From assembly GCA_008931825.1 (NCBI GenBank), contig QXVZ01032909.1, positions 1 to 21,372 of the forward strand: a stretch of DNA of 21,372 nt, read 5' to 3'. This document shows positions 10,675-20,685 of the stretch, one piece after another (the first letter of the stretch is position 1; every line of letters begins with the position of its first letter). Position numbers and translations under genes: made by a program. A model generated the notes under the pieces. It was not told the origin of the DNA. It was given only the letters and a program-made list of their open reading frames with translations, and did no database searches. This stretch comes from Phallusia fumigata. Taxonomy: Eukaryota; Chordata; Ascidiacea; Phlebobranchia; Ascidiidae.

Positions 10675-12770
10675 CGGCATATTTTCCTCTCCAGGTTAAC
10701 CAGCAGAAGAGTGCAACTGTCAAATGATGATACCAATGCAAGAAGATTAATCGCTGCTTCCTTAGAATGATGAACACTGTGTCGACTGAAACAACAGAAC
10801 AATATGTGAGTAACGAGCGCATCCTTGTTGGTTAGATAATAAACAGGCAATTGTGGCGATTTAACCTTGGCTTAAATCAGCGGTCGACAACTAGGGGATT
10901 AGCAAGGTCTTAGATGACCCTACTAATTTTTCACAAAAAAATGTAATGGGTTTAAAAACACTTATTCACGCATGCGCACAGATGAAGTTGGGCATGGTGA
11001 ATTTTAACTTTGTCCCCAATCATTAGGTTTAATTTCTCACCCCTGGTTTGCGGGGTTCAAATATGGTTTGAAACTTTTCCATGTTAAATATCAACTAATG
11101 CGTTTCCACCAAAGTAGGAAATAGGGAGTGCAAAAGCAATGTATATTTCTGCAAATTGTCTTCCATGCGCAGCGATTTATCTGTTTATTGTTGGGTATAT
11201 CGCTTTGTTTCTGATATTTGAGAAAACACTCAGCTACACAAAGTACAACCTAACTCACCATATTCAACGAACTTGCTGTACAAAAACAACAAAGCCCAGA
11301 ACTGAGAAATCGGCGCATCAAAATAGGCATTGTCACATAACAATGCCCTGATTCCACCGTCATTGTACAACTTTATTCCAAATTTCCAAACTCGAACAGT
11401 TCCCATTATGCTGAAGATCGATAGGAAAGTTGACCACAAAATCAGGGGTAACCTTAGGTCAAATCTGTGGCAGAAAGGGGGAAATTATTGGTCAAGTGTA
11501 AATGTTAAAGACACTAAAATACGTAATAATGGAATGTTGGATTACATTAGGGCAGAAAACACAAAGGTCATAACAGGTTAAATCAATTCACAACAACAAA
11601 AACTGTTTCATAATATGCAATTAAATGTCCAGAATTAATTAAATAAATCTGTTAGTTTTAAAACATTTTACAATATTTTTTGCGTTGCTTAAATTTTTAT
11701 TTGTTACTATTTGTTGTGCGAAAAAACTTGGTGTTGTCAGTTTGGCGAAATGCTTTTTTTCTCAAATTTTATATTTAGGCTGACAAGATTTTAGTTTAAT
11801 GTGCTAAATCAGTTCCCAAACAAAAACTTTTACAAACTATAATGTCGACACTGGAAAAGAAACAGAATTTTTTCAATCACCTTTTTCTCGGTTCCATCAA
11901 CTTTCTTCCACCGAAAACAACAACCACGTAAACGAGTGACAAAACCACCGCAAAATCCCATTTTGACGTCAGCTTCTGCAAAACGTGGTTCCCCTCCCGA
12001 AACCATTTCTCGAAAGCGTATTCGGCGTCATATCCTGTGACGTAACACTCGTAATTCACAGGAAGAACATCGGTGCGTACGGGAAGTTAGAGCTAATTAT
12101 AGATTTGCGACAGATGTCCATGTCGGAAAAGTGGGAACAAATGTTTAGCAAAGTAAGGTAACATACCAAATAGCATTTTAATTTGGTGACATGCCGAATA
12201 GTATCAAGGGCGACTCCATTTCCAGAAATAATCAGTTATCCTTTAAAGCGGTTTGCCTTTAGGCCACCGGCAGAAATATTGTTTGTAAAAACTGCCAATA
12301 AAACACCATTGGAAATATTGATTTCCCAAACTCTACAAGCAAATAAGTCAAAAAACGTTGGCGCTACAATTTGTGGTTACCACCTGATAAGCATTTTTTT
12401 CATGTATATATTTAAACGATTTCGTATTTTTTTCCAAAAAGTAAATCGGTGGCCGGGCTTTTGACTTTTTGCAGACCTGGCGTTAATAGTAATTCATTTG
12501 CTTGAAATCATGTATAAGGAAGCAGTTATATATTAAACAGCGTCCTTATGCTCCTTCAGAATCACCCACTGCTGATGGTGTAAAGCGCGCGGCGTCTTGT
12601 TTACATAGCTAATACCAATCAATATTGACACAGGAAATGTAGAAGACGCCTCCCACATGACCTTAGTGGCGTCACAATCCCGTGTGCCGAATTATAGAAC
12701 GATACCGATTATGTTGTGATTGTGATACAACAAGAAACATTCGCTCACCTGAATCCATTTCGATTTCCAT
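10675..12770 (-). CDS. ELOVL6: Very-long-chain fatty acid elongase, ELOVL6-like, N-terminal four coding exons (3' exons not found)
   Basis: An ER membrane condensing enzyme of the ELO family; ELOVL6 relatives elongate saturated C12-C16 acyl-CoAs with malonyl-CoA. Exons in coding order: 12770-12749, 12034-11881, 11464-11259 and 10785-10675, with intron phases 1, 2, 1. This gives 164 complete codons. The N-terminus (MEIEMDSG) leads into YAFEKWF, then a membrane segment ending [11 protein letters not shown], then [13 protein letters not shown]. The ELO signature KFVEYVDT (KxxExxDT) is at 123-130 and the histidine box HWYHH (HxxHH) at 144-148, both intact. Resemblance to vertebrate ELOVL6 is clear throughout. 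The start is the first ATG after a strong splice acceptor and has a good context (ACAATGG). An in-frame ATG at 12905 lies upstream of that acceptor. The last exon ends with a good donor (GTAAGT, phase 1), but the remaining roughly 100 residues expected for the family were not found before the next gene. The locus may be broken, mis-assembled or have a diverged end. Confidence 0.92.
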
Positions 12771-12820
12771 TGTCGTTGTGCAAGCTTTACTCAATCGATT
12801 TTTAAACGTTGGTGAAAAGT

Positions 12821-12845
12821 CTGTAAAACAGAGAACAGCGTACCT
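12821..12845 (-). promoter_or_regulatory. Strong 3' splice site upstream of the elongase start (5'UTR intron or trans-splice acceptor)
   Basis: The minus strand reads GCTGTTCTCTGTTTTACAG ending at 12821, followed by a 50-nt leader to the chosen ATG. A donor-like word (CAG|GTACGC) only about 24 nt upstream is too close to make an intron with it. As with the aquaporin, the site fits a 5'UTR intron acceptor or a spliced-leader acceptor, and it favours the ATG at 12770 over the one at 12905. Confidence 0.55.
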
Positions 12846-12888
12846 GAGTGAAACTGTTGGTCGCCACGATAGATCTACCACGCTTAAA

Positions 12889-13178
12889 GCGGGTTTATCA
12901 ACCATCTTTGCTCGATAGACCGTTGTGGTTTGATTTTATATATCACCAACTCATTATTTAAATCACACTTATTTAAGCTGTCACCTGACCAGTTTTTAAA
13001 CACTTTATAACAGTTCACTGAGCAAAGCGGGTTTCCGAACCAGCTTTGCGCGTTGGATCGTAGTTGTGTTAGTTTTCTCATTCTCTGCGCCAACATTTCA
13101 ACCATACTCACACTTATTTATGCTGTCACCTGCCTGTTACACACTTTTAAACGCGTTTGTAACAGGTTACTGCGCAAA
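12889..13178. repeat. Two diverged tandem repeat units (138 and 152 bp)
   Basis: Unit 1 (12889-13026) and unit 2 (13027-13178) both begin GCGGGTTT and share a CAACCAT/CAACAT region, then CACACTTATTTA(A/T)GCTGTCACCTG, then TTTTTAAAC or CTTTTAAAC, then ACTG(A/C)GCAAA. A third unit seems to start at 13179 (GCGGTTTTAG) and fades. The copies are clearly related but well diverged. No coding role is supported. Confidence 0.65.
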
Positions 13179-15593
13179 GCGGTTTTAGAAACCCGCTTGA
13201 CATATGCAGAGTCCCTGCATGCAGCAAGCACTGGCCTCATATTCCAAACAACGCAATCGGTTCAACATGAATCCGTTTTTACTGCACAGGAACTGGAATT
13301 GCCTCTGCTTTATACACACAGCGACGGCCTACACAACCTGCTGTCATATACCTCCCATCAATCCGCGTTTATTTTCGAACATCCGCCCGCTCTACGTTGT
13401 TGCTACTACGCAAGTCACGCAGCGCAAAAAGTAGAATCCGCGTCTTGCCCGACCTTAAAGAATTCATTCAGCAACAAATAGCGTGACGTAGATAAACGTT
13501 GGTGAGTCAGCAACAACACCAAGCTGATCTATGTCGTATTGTGACGTCACTATAGCGCTTGTTACTGAATTAACGTTTAAGAACGAACGTGCGCAAGCGT
13601 GATACGTCACAGTTACAATCTATTGCGTGGCCAAAGATGGTTCGCAAGCAAGTATGTTCAGCCATGCATGAACTATTCCATCCAGAACAATAAATTGTTG
13701 GTAGAAAACGATTCAATACAAAAATTGTCACAAATTTCACGGGTGACTGCTCAAAGCTTGCTGGCAAACCCGTTTTAGGCAATACAAACGCGCGCAAACC
13801 GCTGCAGACCGAACGACGCGAAATCACCAACACAGCGTGCTAACACTTTGCACTTCGCCTTTGCAGTAAAGGACAAAATTGTTTACCTTAATGAGGAACA
13901 AGTTTTTAGAGGAAGGACAAATTTCGCGCTGTTTTTGATTCTTTCACCTTTTTACCCACAACAGACGGGTTCGAGAACTTTCCTCATGGGGACATCACAA
14001 TACCCGTTTGACTCACCCTCCGCGTATTATCCTGTTCTATTTGCATTGTGACGCCACAATATCTAACAATGGTTTGGTGGTGTTAGCATTGTCAACACCG
14101 CGACCGCACAAAATCTTAATAAAGATTTTCGAGATCATTTTTAGATTTTGCGCTTTTTTGCTCTCATAACCTTTTCTGGATGTTTAAGTAAGTTTCGACG
14201 AAATCAGAGCATCTTGCAAATACACACTACAGCAACCAATAAAGGTTTTGAATCACTTAATGAGGTTATTTGTCAAAACCAAAGGCAAATCTCACAGTAG
14301 GGTTGCCTAAATGTTGTTTGGCAAAATCTAACATCCCTCTAAATCTACTCAGTCAATAAAATTATTGTGAAAACAATGGCAAACTTAATCATTTTCCAGA
14401 TTTTACCAAACCCAAATTGACTATTTTGCAGAGGTGCCTGATGCAAATACTAAATTCGGTATTTTTCTCTACCAGTGTCAATTGAAGTGAAAGAAAAAAC
14501 AAGTTAATGACGGTGAAACAATTGGGCCGAGTTGCCAAATCTTGCATAACAATTGATATCTTTTCCTACTTTTGTGTTGCCGCCTACAGTAAGATTTAAC
14601 CTTGGCGTTTTTCACCCAAAGTCAATCCCAGCTTTACCTGCGACAGGTTTGAAGGTTTTTCTGTTCAGCAATTTGTTTTCTAACTTATTTTGCCGGTCGG
14701 ACGCTTCCAATAAAACCCTGCAACGCTCGGTTAAGCGTAAAAAAAACTTCGACCCCGGAGTACGACGCTGAACTTTTGTGTATAATATTTCGTAGTAAGA
14801 TCATGAACTGAGTGGTTTCTGGGTGGGTTTATTCCTGCTCGTATACGTGGAACCCCCGTTCGTGTTATGACACATTATAATTCCAACCGATACGAAATCT
14901 AATACTCATTACTACGCTTAGTGCTTGTGAACCAACTTTTCTTGTAAGTAAACATGAAAACCTTACACACTAAGTTGTTTGATAGTCTCGGTATAAAGAT
15001 ATCTCACATTCTCGACGTTGCGACGACTTGTATTACACGCAATTGACAACTTGTATCTATTAACTAAAACCTTTTTTTGCATCACAATTGTACAGCACAG
15101 TTGATATGATGGACACTTTGACTCTGCCACCAAACATTGGCAATAACTTCACTTTACGACCGACACACGACATAAAACGACCACCAGCGCATGTGACACT
15201 CGCACTAACCTTTCTCCCAGTGACCCGCCCACTTTTTATCGGCGTTCAAACGTTCGAATGCCGGAGAAAAAGGCTTTTCCTGCTTCGCAAACAATTGGCG
15301 TCTCTATTCAACACGCTATCACGTGACATTAACGCGAAAGCGCCAACGGAAATCTCGAATTCCACTTTATTTGTCGAAAAAAGAGAAAAACAACTGAGGT
15401 CGTTTCACGAAATTTTAAATGAGTAATTTAGATTAATTTCAGTAAATTTAAACCTAATTAAGCGTAAATTAAAAAGTTTATAATGACAAACTTAAAACAT
15501 ATAAATTTCCTTGTATGTTTATGGACAACGCTCGACCTCTCAAGTCCAAGTCGAAGCAGTTAACTCTATTTGGCATTTGTAGACAATTCACGG

Positions 15594-15724
15594 TTTAAAA
15601 AAGTGTCAATAACGAAGATACAAGCCAGAACTTGTGTGTAAAACAGTTTCTGTAATGATGACAAAGCGTTTGTCGCAACGTAGAAAATGGGCTGGTTTGT
15701 ATTTTCTTATTGACACTATTTAAA
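15594..15724. repeat. Short inverted-repeat element, copy 2 of the family
   Basis: The left arm, TTTAAAAAAGTGTCAATAACG through to GCCAG, is matched in reverse complement by the right arm, CTGG through to CTTATTGACACTATTTAAA. This makes a hairpin-capable element of about 131 bp. The interior reads ACTTGTGTGTAAAAC, then a GACAA..TTGTC stem-loop (15660-15674) followed by GCAACGTAG. It has no coding capacity. It shares its interior with copies at 1.6, 16.1 and 20.6 kb. Confidence 0.7.
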
Positions 15725-16109
15725 GACCATTCAACACCGTGAAATTTGTTTGTCGTTAGCAGTTAATTAACTTTCAGAAGCAACTCATCGTGAACTAGGA
15801 TTTCTATCACATTCCGCACAAATCAGCTCTCACAGCGCTGCTGCGAACAAATAAAAACATACCACACGTTAATCGTTCAGCGTCGGTTGAAACGTAACAA
15901 TCGATACAATAGTGAGCAAACACAAGAATCCGTTTCGCTCGGTTGCTTTTCATAAACATCACGTGACGTGACACGCCCACGCTTTGAAATCTCAGACTCT
16001 GTCGCTTAATTGAAACCTTTGTCACCAATAACTTTTCTGTAAGTGTCAAGATGTTAATCCAAAAATCTGGATCTTACCAAAAAAAATCGCGTTTCGAAAC
16101 TAAATATCA

Positions 16110-16285
16110 CAATTAACGATTTAAAAAAGCCTCAATTCGAAGGTACATTCCAGTACTTGTGTGTAAAATATTTGCTAAGTTTCCTGATGATGACAACAGG
16201 GTTTGTCGAAACGTAGACACTCTTTTAATGGCTTCTATCTTTTATTGAGAATTTCTTTCCTCAAATCAAAAATCGTAAATCGTTA
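16110..16285. repeat. Short inverted-repeat element, copy 3, with hammerhead-like core
   Basis: The element spans TAACGATTTAAAAAAGCCTC to the facing AATCGTAAATCGTTA. The interior has CCAGTACTTGTGTGTAAAAT and the best-preserved core: CTGATGA (16184-16190), a GACAA..TTGTC stem (16192-16196 with 16203-16207), then GAAACG. CUGAUGA-stem-GAAA is the layout of hammerhead ribozyme catalytic strands, but base 10.1 (T) does not pair with 11.1 (C) and no NUH cleavage strand was confirmed. Ribozyme activity is therefore speculative, while repeat status is well supported. Confidence 0.65.
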
Positions 16286-16758
16286 TTCAAGCTTTGCACG
16301 ATTTGCCATTGCATCTGTTGATTGAGGTCAATCAAATTACGTGGCCCAAATTGTTGTGTTCCATCAGTTATCAGAAGCCATCGATCACCCTATAATTAAC
16401 TGCATGTGACCTTCCCATTGTTTCGTGCATGCTTCGCGATTTAGGCTTCACCGAATTAGAATGATATTTTAAGTATCTATTATGGATTCATGCAAAGGTA
16501 TTCCATTTATAGAACACCCGCCCGCGACTTTTATTGCCACGGTCGGCACGTGAGATGATTATTCATGGTTCGCCAAGTTATTTACGAGTTCGTATTTCAA
16601 TGCATTTTTTCGTCAAGTTGGGCGATCTCTTTGCTTTAAAGCAGTACGGGCTTCATAACATAGTAATCACAAGGGGTATTCATTCCTGCTGTGTTAAGTC
16701 ATAACACATTACCCAAATGCTGTTCCACAACACAGACAAGCGTAAAACCGACGAACCC

Positions 16759-16764
16759 TTTATT
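16759..16764 (-). terminator. Candidate poly(A) signal of the cyclophilin gene
   Basis: AATAAA on the minus strand (GTGAATAAAGGG) about 118 nt past the stop codon, a typical position for a short 3'UTR. No cleavage site or transcript evidence is available from sequence alone. Confidence 0.55.
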
Positions 16765-16881
16765 CACCTCGAAATTCACAAAACTCCGAAAACGAAAAAC
16801 CGGCATTTTTGCTAATGTGCCTTCAAACTTTACAGCCGCAAAACAAGCGCGGAACGGTTACGTCACCAAGTTGTGACGTCA

Positions 16882-18655
16882 TCACACTTTTTGGTGCCTG
16901 ACGTCATCGATGACGATTAATTTCTGCGGCCGCATACTTTTGCTGTCGATGTCAACTTGTGCAATGACTTTGAGGAATTCCAAACCTGGAAAAAGGAAAA
17001 GTAACGGAAATGAATTTGAAAGATTGAATTCGGTTTCTTGTTACTGTTATTTGTATCAATTGCAAATCGTCTCAAGCGGAATAAGGGTTGTCTTGCTTCC
17101 TACGATCCATTACTTCATTGATAATCTTTAATCGTCCAACTGCAACGAACCATCTTTTCGCGATGCTAATTGTGACGTCAATACGACTATCTTTATTGTC
17201 AAGCTGAAATTTGATCCCACCAAACCGATAAAAAAGAGCTCAATCGAAATTTCCATTGTGACGTCATACCTTCTATAATTCTCCCGAATACGACCGCGAT
17301 GCCGTCGAAGCTGCTCGCGTCACCGAACGTGATGTAGAATTGCGACGACTTTCGACTATCGGTGTTGTTCTTCAGTCCGACCATGCCCAGTGTGCCTGGC
17401 ACCAGATGACGTAACTTCAAATTTTCGTCCTCGAAATTTTCAAGGATCGCGCTGCGCCCTCCAGTGCCGTTGTTGAACACAACATCGCCACCCTGTGGTG
17501 ATAAAATATGTCTGTTTAGTTCAAGCTGTTTTTGCATTAAATTTTAAGCGGTTATGTTTACACATTCAAACCACACATCTCGAAACAGGAACAAATTTCT
17601 TACAATCAACATATGTCCTGGGAATATAGTGTGTATCTTTGTGCCTCTGTACCCGAAACCGACCTCGTGTGTCGAAAGTTTCACGAAATTCTCTACCGTT
17701 AGAGGGCAGGCTTTCCCATACAGGCCGAGCACTAGGTTTCCCGATGTTTCGTTGTTGATGTTGACGTTGAAGGTGACCTGAAAGAAAATGTGTTTGGACA
17801 GGATATCTCAGTTATCACGAAACCGATTTTGTTGGATGCTAAGAAGCCTAAATTGTTTTGAAATTTATTGCTTTTGCTTTTTCTTGCGTTTGATTCAATG
17901 TTTTGCAGCTCTCTATGAACAGCAACATCGGAAAAAGTATTTATTGTTTCTTTAACTTAAATTTGAAACACATATAACCGCAAAACTGATTATGCACGGA
18001 TACTGACCTAAAGAGCAGATAAAATCAGTATTCGCATACGTTTGCAATCAAAAATATCGTATCTATCTGCAATTGGATTAATGCCTTCTTCAAACAAATT
18101 AGCGTTTTTCCGTAGAAATAACTTCACCTTATCCGTCACAGTCGGGTGTCTGTGCCTGTGCTGATGTTGTTTATCCATCGTATCCTTCGCCAGGAACAAG
18201 GCAGCCAACAAAATCACCGCACTGATCGATGACGTCACCAGAATGTAATGACGTCGACACCACGGCCGAAGGTGCGTCACCCAGAATTGATTGACAGCCG
18301 GTGGGACCTTCTTTGCCTTTTTCTCTTTCACTCTCTCTTGTCGCCTCTCTCGTTTTTGCTCCTTCAGTTTTGCGGCTTTTGCATTTTTTTGTTTCTTCTC
18401 GTTTTTTGGTGACCACTTGGTTTTGGTGGGCGGCAATTTATCCTGAGCCGCAGGAGCCCGCTCTGCCAAACTTTCCTGCTTTGTTTCCTTGTTTTCTGAC
18501 TGTTTTCGCTCTCTGACTACGTCCGGAGCAGCAGGGGTTGGTTTAACTTCTTTCTTCTCCGTTGCTTTTGTCTTTTCAGGGACTTTTTTCTGTTCCTTTA
18601 CTTCTTTTATTTTCTTTGCGGGTTTCTTTTCCTTAACGTCATTCTTTTTGGCCAT
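16882..18655 (-). CDS. Membrane-anchored cyclophilin-like protein with degenerate active site, complete, 342 aa
   Basis: Cyclophilins are peptidyl-prolyl isomerases; this one is probably a non-catalytic binder in the ER or secretory lumen. Exons in coding order: 18655-18128, 17777-17604, 17492-17270 and 16985-16882. Introns are GT..AG with phases 0, 0, 1, and the CDS is 1029 bp. Residues 1-135 are Lys/Glu/Ala-rich and probably cytosolic. One hydrophobic segment follows at about 137-156 (ILVTSSISAVILLAALFLA). The cyclophilin domain covers about 173-342: VTFNVNIN, VENFVKLSTHEVGFGYRGTK, FPGHMLIGGD, GTGGRS, SSQFYITF, VVFGRIIEGLEFLK. Against human CypA numbering, Arg55 is Thr226, Phe60 His231, Gln63 Ile234, Phe113 Tyr287, Trp121 Ser295 and His126 Ala300, while Gln111 is kept. 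Sequons N185-E-T, N242-G-T and N276-N-T in the domain fit a lumenal side and type II topology. There is no KDEL. The ATG has a strong context (AAAATGG). Reading through intron 1 would end after 39 more codons. Confidence 0.92.
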
Positions 18656-19067
18656 TTTAAAAGTTCGGTTAAATACGTTTCGCAATTGCAGAAACCGGAA
18701 CCTGCTTTACAAAGTCGCAATGTTACTAATCAAAAGATAATATATTACGCCATTACAGGCCTGGATTAGAACGTTTGTTCACGCTTCTCAAAATGGACAT
18801 TGCAAACGTTGGTCATTTTCTTTGCAATGCAATACTGCAACCAACTAACAAATACGTGGAGCTGGTTTATACTTTTGAGGTCGACGCCTCTTGTAGCTGA
18901 ATTCGGGAAAAACAGCAACAGGTGCAGTTATTCTATCGTTATTTCAGGTGCTGAGTTAGCGCTTACTATCTGATTAACGCAAGAATGCTCAACTAATTCT
19001 ACGATGCGAACCAACAACAACTACAACTAATTTCCACGTAAAACTTTGCAACGACACGCAATATTGT

Positions 19068-19092
19068 CACGTGTTAGCGTTCAGCCAATCAG
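19068..19092 (+). promoter_or_regulatory. E-box plus CCAAT-box pair, candidate promoter element
   Basis: CACGTG at 19068-19073 is followed by CCAATCAG at 19085-19092, the core recognised by NF-Y. The pair lies upstream of the divergent minus-strand cyclophilin gene. The words are exact, but both are short and could be chance. Confidence 0.25.
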
Positions 19093-20558
19093 AAGCTCCC
19101 ACCGCTGCACCTGTTGTTGATTTAACTTCGTGACGAAACAAGTTGTTTTAAATCCTCCACTTGTCACATGCGTGCGGCCAGCCATGCGTGTCATTCATAG
19201 CGGATCTCCATTCTGACGCAATAACATCTTTGTGTAGGTTTCTGTTAACGCATAAACATATTAAAAAAATTTTTGCAAACGCAAATATTTAGGCCCTTTT
19301 GCTTTAGCAAAATCGACAGTAAATGCACAGCTTGTTATTCATATGGTAACACGTACAACATGGTTTAGTTTTTTAAACAACAAACCTATAAATTTCGCTG
19401 CGATCTGGTGATGAGAAGTAAATTAAGCTGTTTTAAAAGCGCAAGTGGTATTTCAAACTAGTTGTTCGACACAAAGAATAACAACAACAGAACATGATTT
19501 TTCTATTTGCAGATCCACAAGGAGGCAGTAGAGGTCGTGAGTGGTAAAATAAAGTCGTGCTCAAGCCACAGACGAGACAGAAAACCAATAACCTGGTCAG
19601 TCCGTGTCTAACATCCTTGTCATAACACGTTGGTCTAGTTTTACTCCGGTTTTCTATATTATAAGCTGGACAGGAAACGTTATTACCCCACGCACAACCG
19701 ATACGAAACAGCTGTTTACGGCTTGAAGCCTTTTATGGTAACGTTTGTATTCGATTAGCCTCCACTTTTACCACAAATTCAATAAGAATCTGAGTTTTAT
19801 TGTATAGCAGCTGTGGCCAGTTTGTCATCACAGAGGACCGACGAGCACTTTTTAACAATACACGTTCGACTGATCGGTAATAAGTCATATTTTCAACATG
19901 AAATAATCGACCTGCAAAAATTACCCGGTGCGGCTGTTTTGTTTTAAGTTCTATCGCAGAAGGCAGCAAAGTATATACGTAAGCAACCGTTTGATCGACG
20001 TGTTGGCCACACCCGTTACTAGGAATATTGGTTAAAATCAAACTTAACCGAATACTTCATGGTGCAAATAAGTTTTACTAAAGATGCTAATGGGCGAATA
20101 GTTCATGGAAACAAGAATGTAAAACAAGTATGGTTAAAACACAGCAAAACTACATATAATTTAAAATCATTACAACAACAATAAAACCACAACAAAATTG
20201 TAAATATTTTAAAATTATTCATGTCTTTTCAATGGAGTTTTTTAAAGAATTGTTCTTTATCAATGCACAATTAGTATTTTATGATTCACGTTTCGGCGTT
20301 TTAGTCGCGTGATTTTATATGAAGAGTTTGGAGCGGACGTTTGCAAGCCATGACTCAATCGTGTCACTCATAAATCGTTTCCTTTGCACCGCGGCAGCGA
20401 GCGATTCGCTGTTGTGTCACAATAGAAAGAACAATAGTGCGCTGTGCTCGCCCAGACGCGACGCTTTTGCGCGAGTTATTTCGGTTTGGATTTTTCGAAA
20501 AATTGGACGGTTAATTTTTTTGCATTTATATTAAGTTTTTTAGGTACGCAATCTAAGG

Positions 20559-20685
20559 TTTTAAACAGTCATAAAAAGAAGATTTAAGCCAGACTTGTAT
20601 GTAAAACATTTCTGGTGACGATAAAAGAGTTGTTTGAAACATAGAAAACATACAAGTACTTGCCTCTTTCTTCTGGTTGAGTTTA
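20559..20685. repeat. Short inverted-repeat element, copy 4 of the family (most diverged)
   Basis: The left arm (TTTTAAACAGTCATAAAAAGAAG...TAAGCCAG) faces a right arm (...CTTTCTTCTGGTTGAGTTTA). The interior reads ACTTGTATGTAAAACATTTCTGGTGACGATAAAAG..GTTGTTTGAAACATAG, the same order of blocks as copies 2 and 3 with more substitutions. No coding capacity. Confidence 0.6.

Larger units (their letters stand above)
13179..16758. other. Long spacer between elongase and cyclophilin genes, repeats only
   Basis: No gene recognised. Several open frames exist: plus strand 13053-13481 lacking an early ATG, plus strand 15106-15423 of 106 codons, and minus strand 16049-15807. None shows a known motif, and their ends have no consistent splice context. 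Two short inverted-repeat elements lie at 15594-15724 and 16110-16285. Promoter-like words occur (CACGTGACGTGACACGCCCAC near 15961; TGACGTCA at 13542), but they are not tied to a gene. Confidence 0.4.

Noticed and set aside
12672..12905. Longer elongase start at the in-frame ATG at 12905
   Set aside because: It lies upstream of a strong splice acceptor at 12821 and would add 45 residues unlike any elongase N-terminus. The ATG at 12770 has a good context and gives the usual short N-terminus.
13053..13481. 142-codon plus-strand frame
   Set aside because: It has no ATG near its beginning, overlaps the tandem repeat, and a second frame is also open over part of it. No family motif is seen.
15106..15423. 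106-codon plus-strand frame starting with ATG
   Set aside because: It shows no domain, signal or splice context and is composition-driven; kept only as a note.
15807..16049. Minus-strand frame bounded by a CAG-like acceptor and a GTATGT donor
   Set aside because: The borders look exon-like, but the encoded sequence matches nothing I know and no partner exon was found.
19733..20041. 102-codon minus-strand frame
   Set aside because: The first codon is TTG, there is no ATG near the start, and no recognisable motif or splice context supports it.
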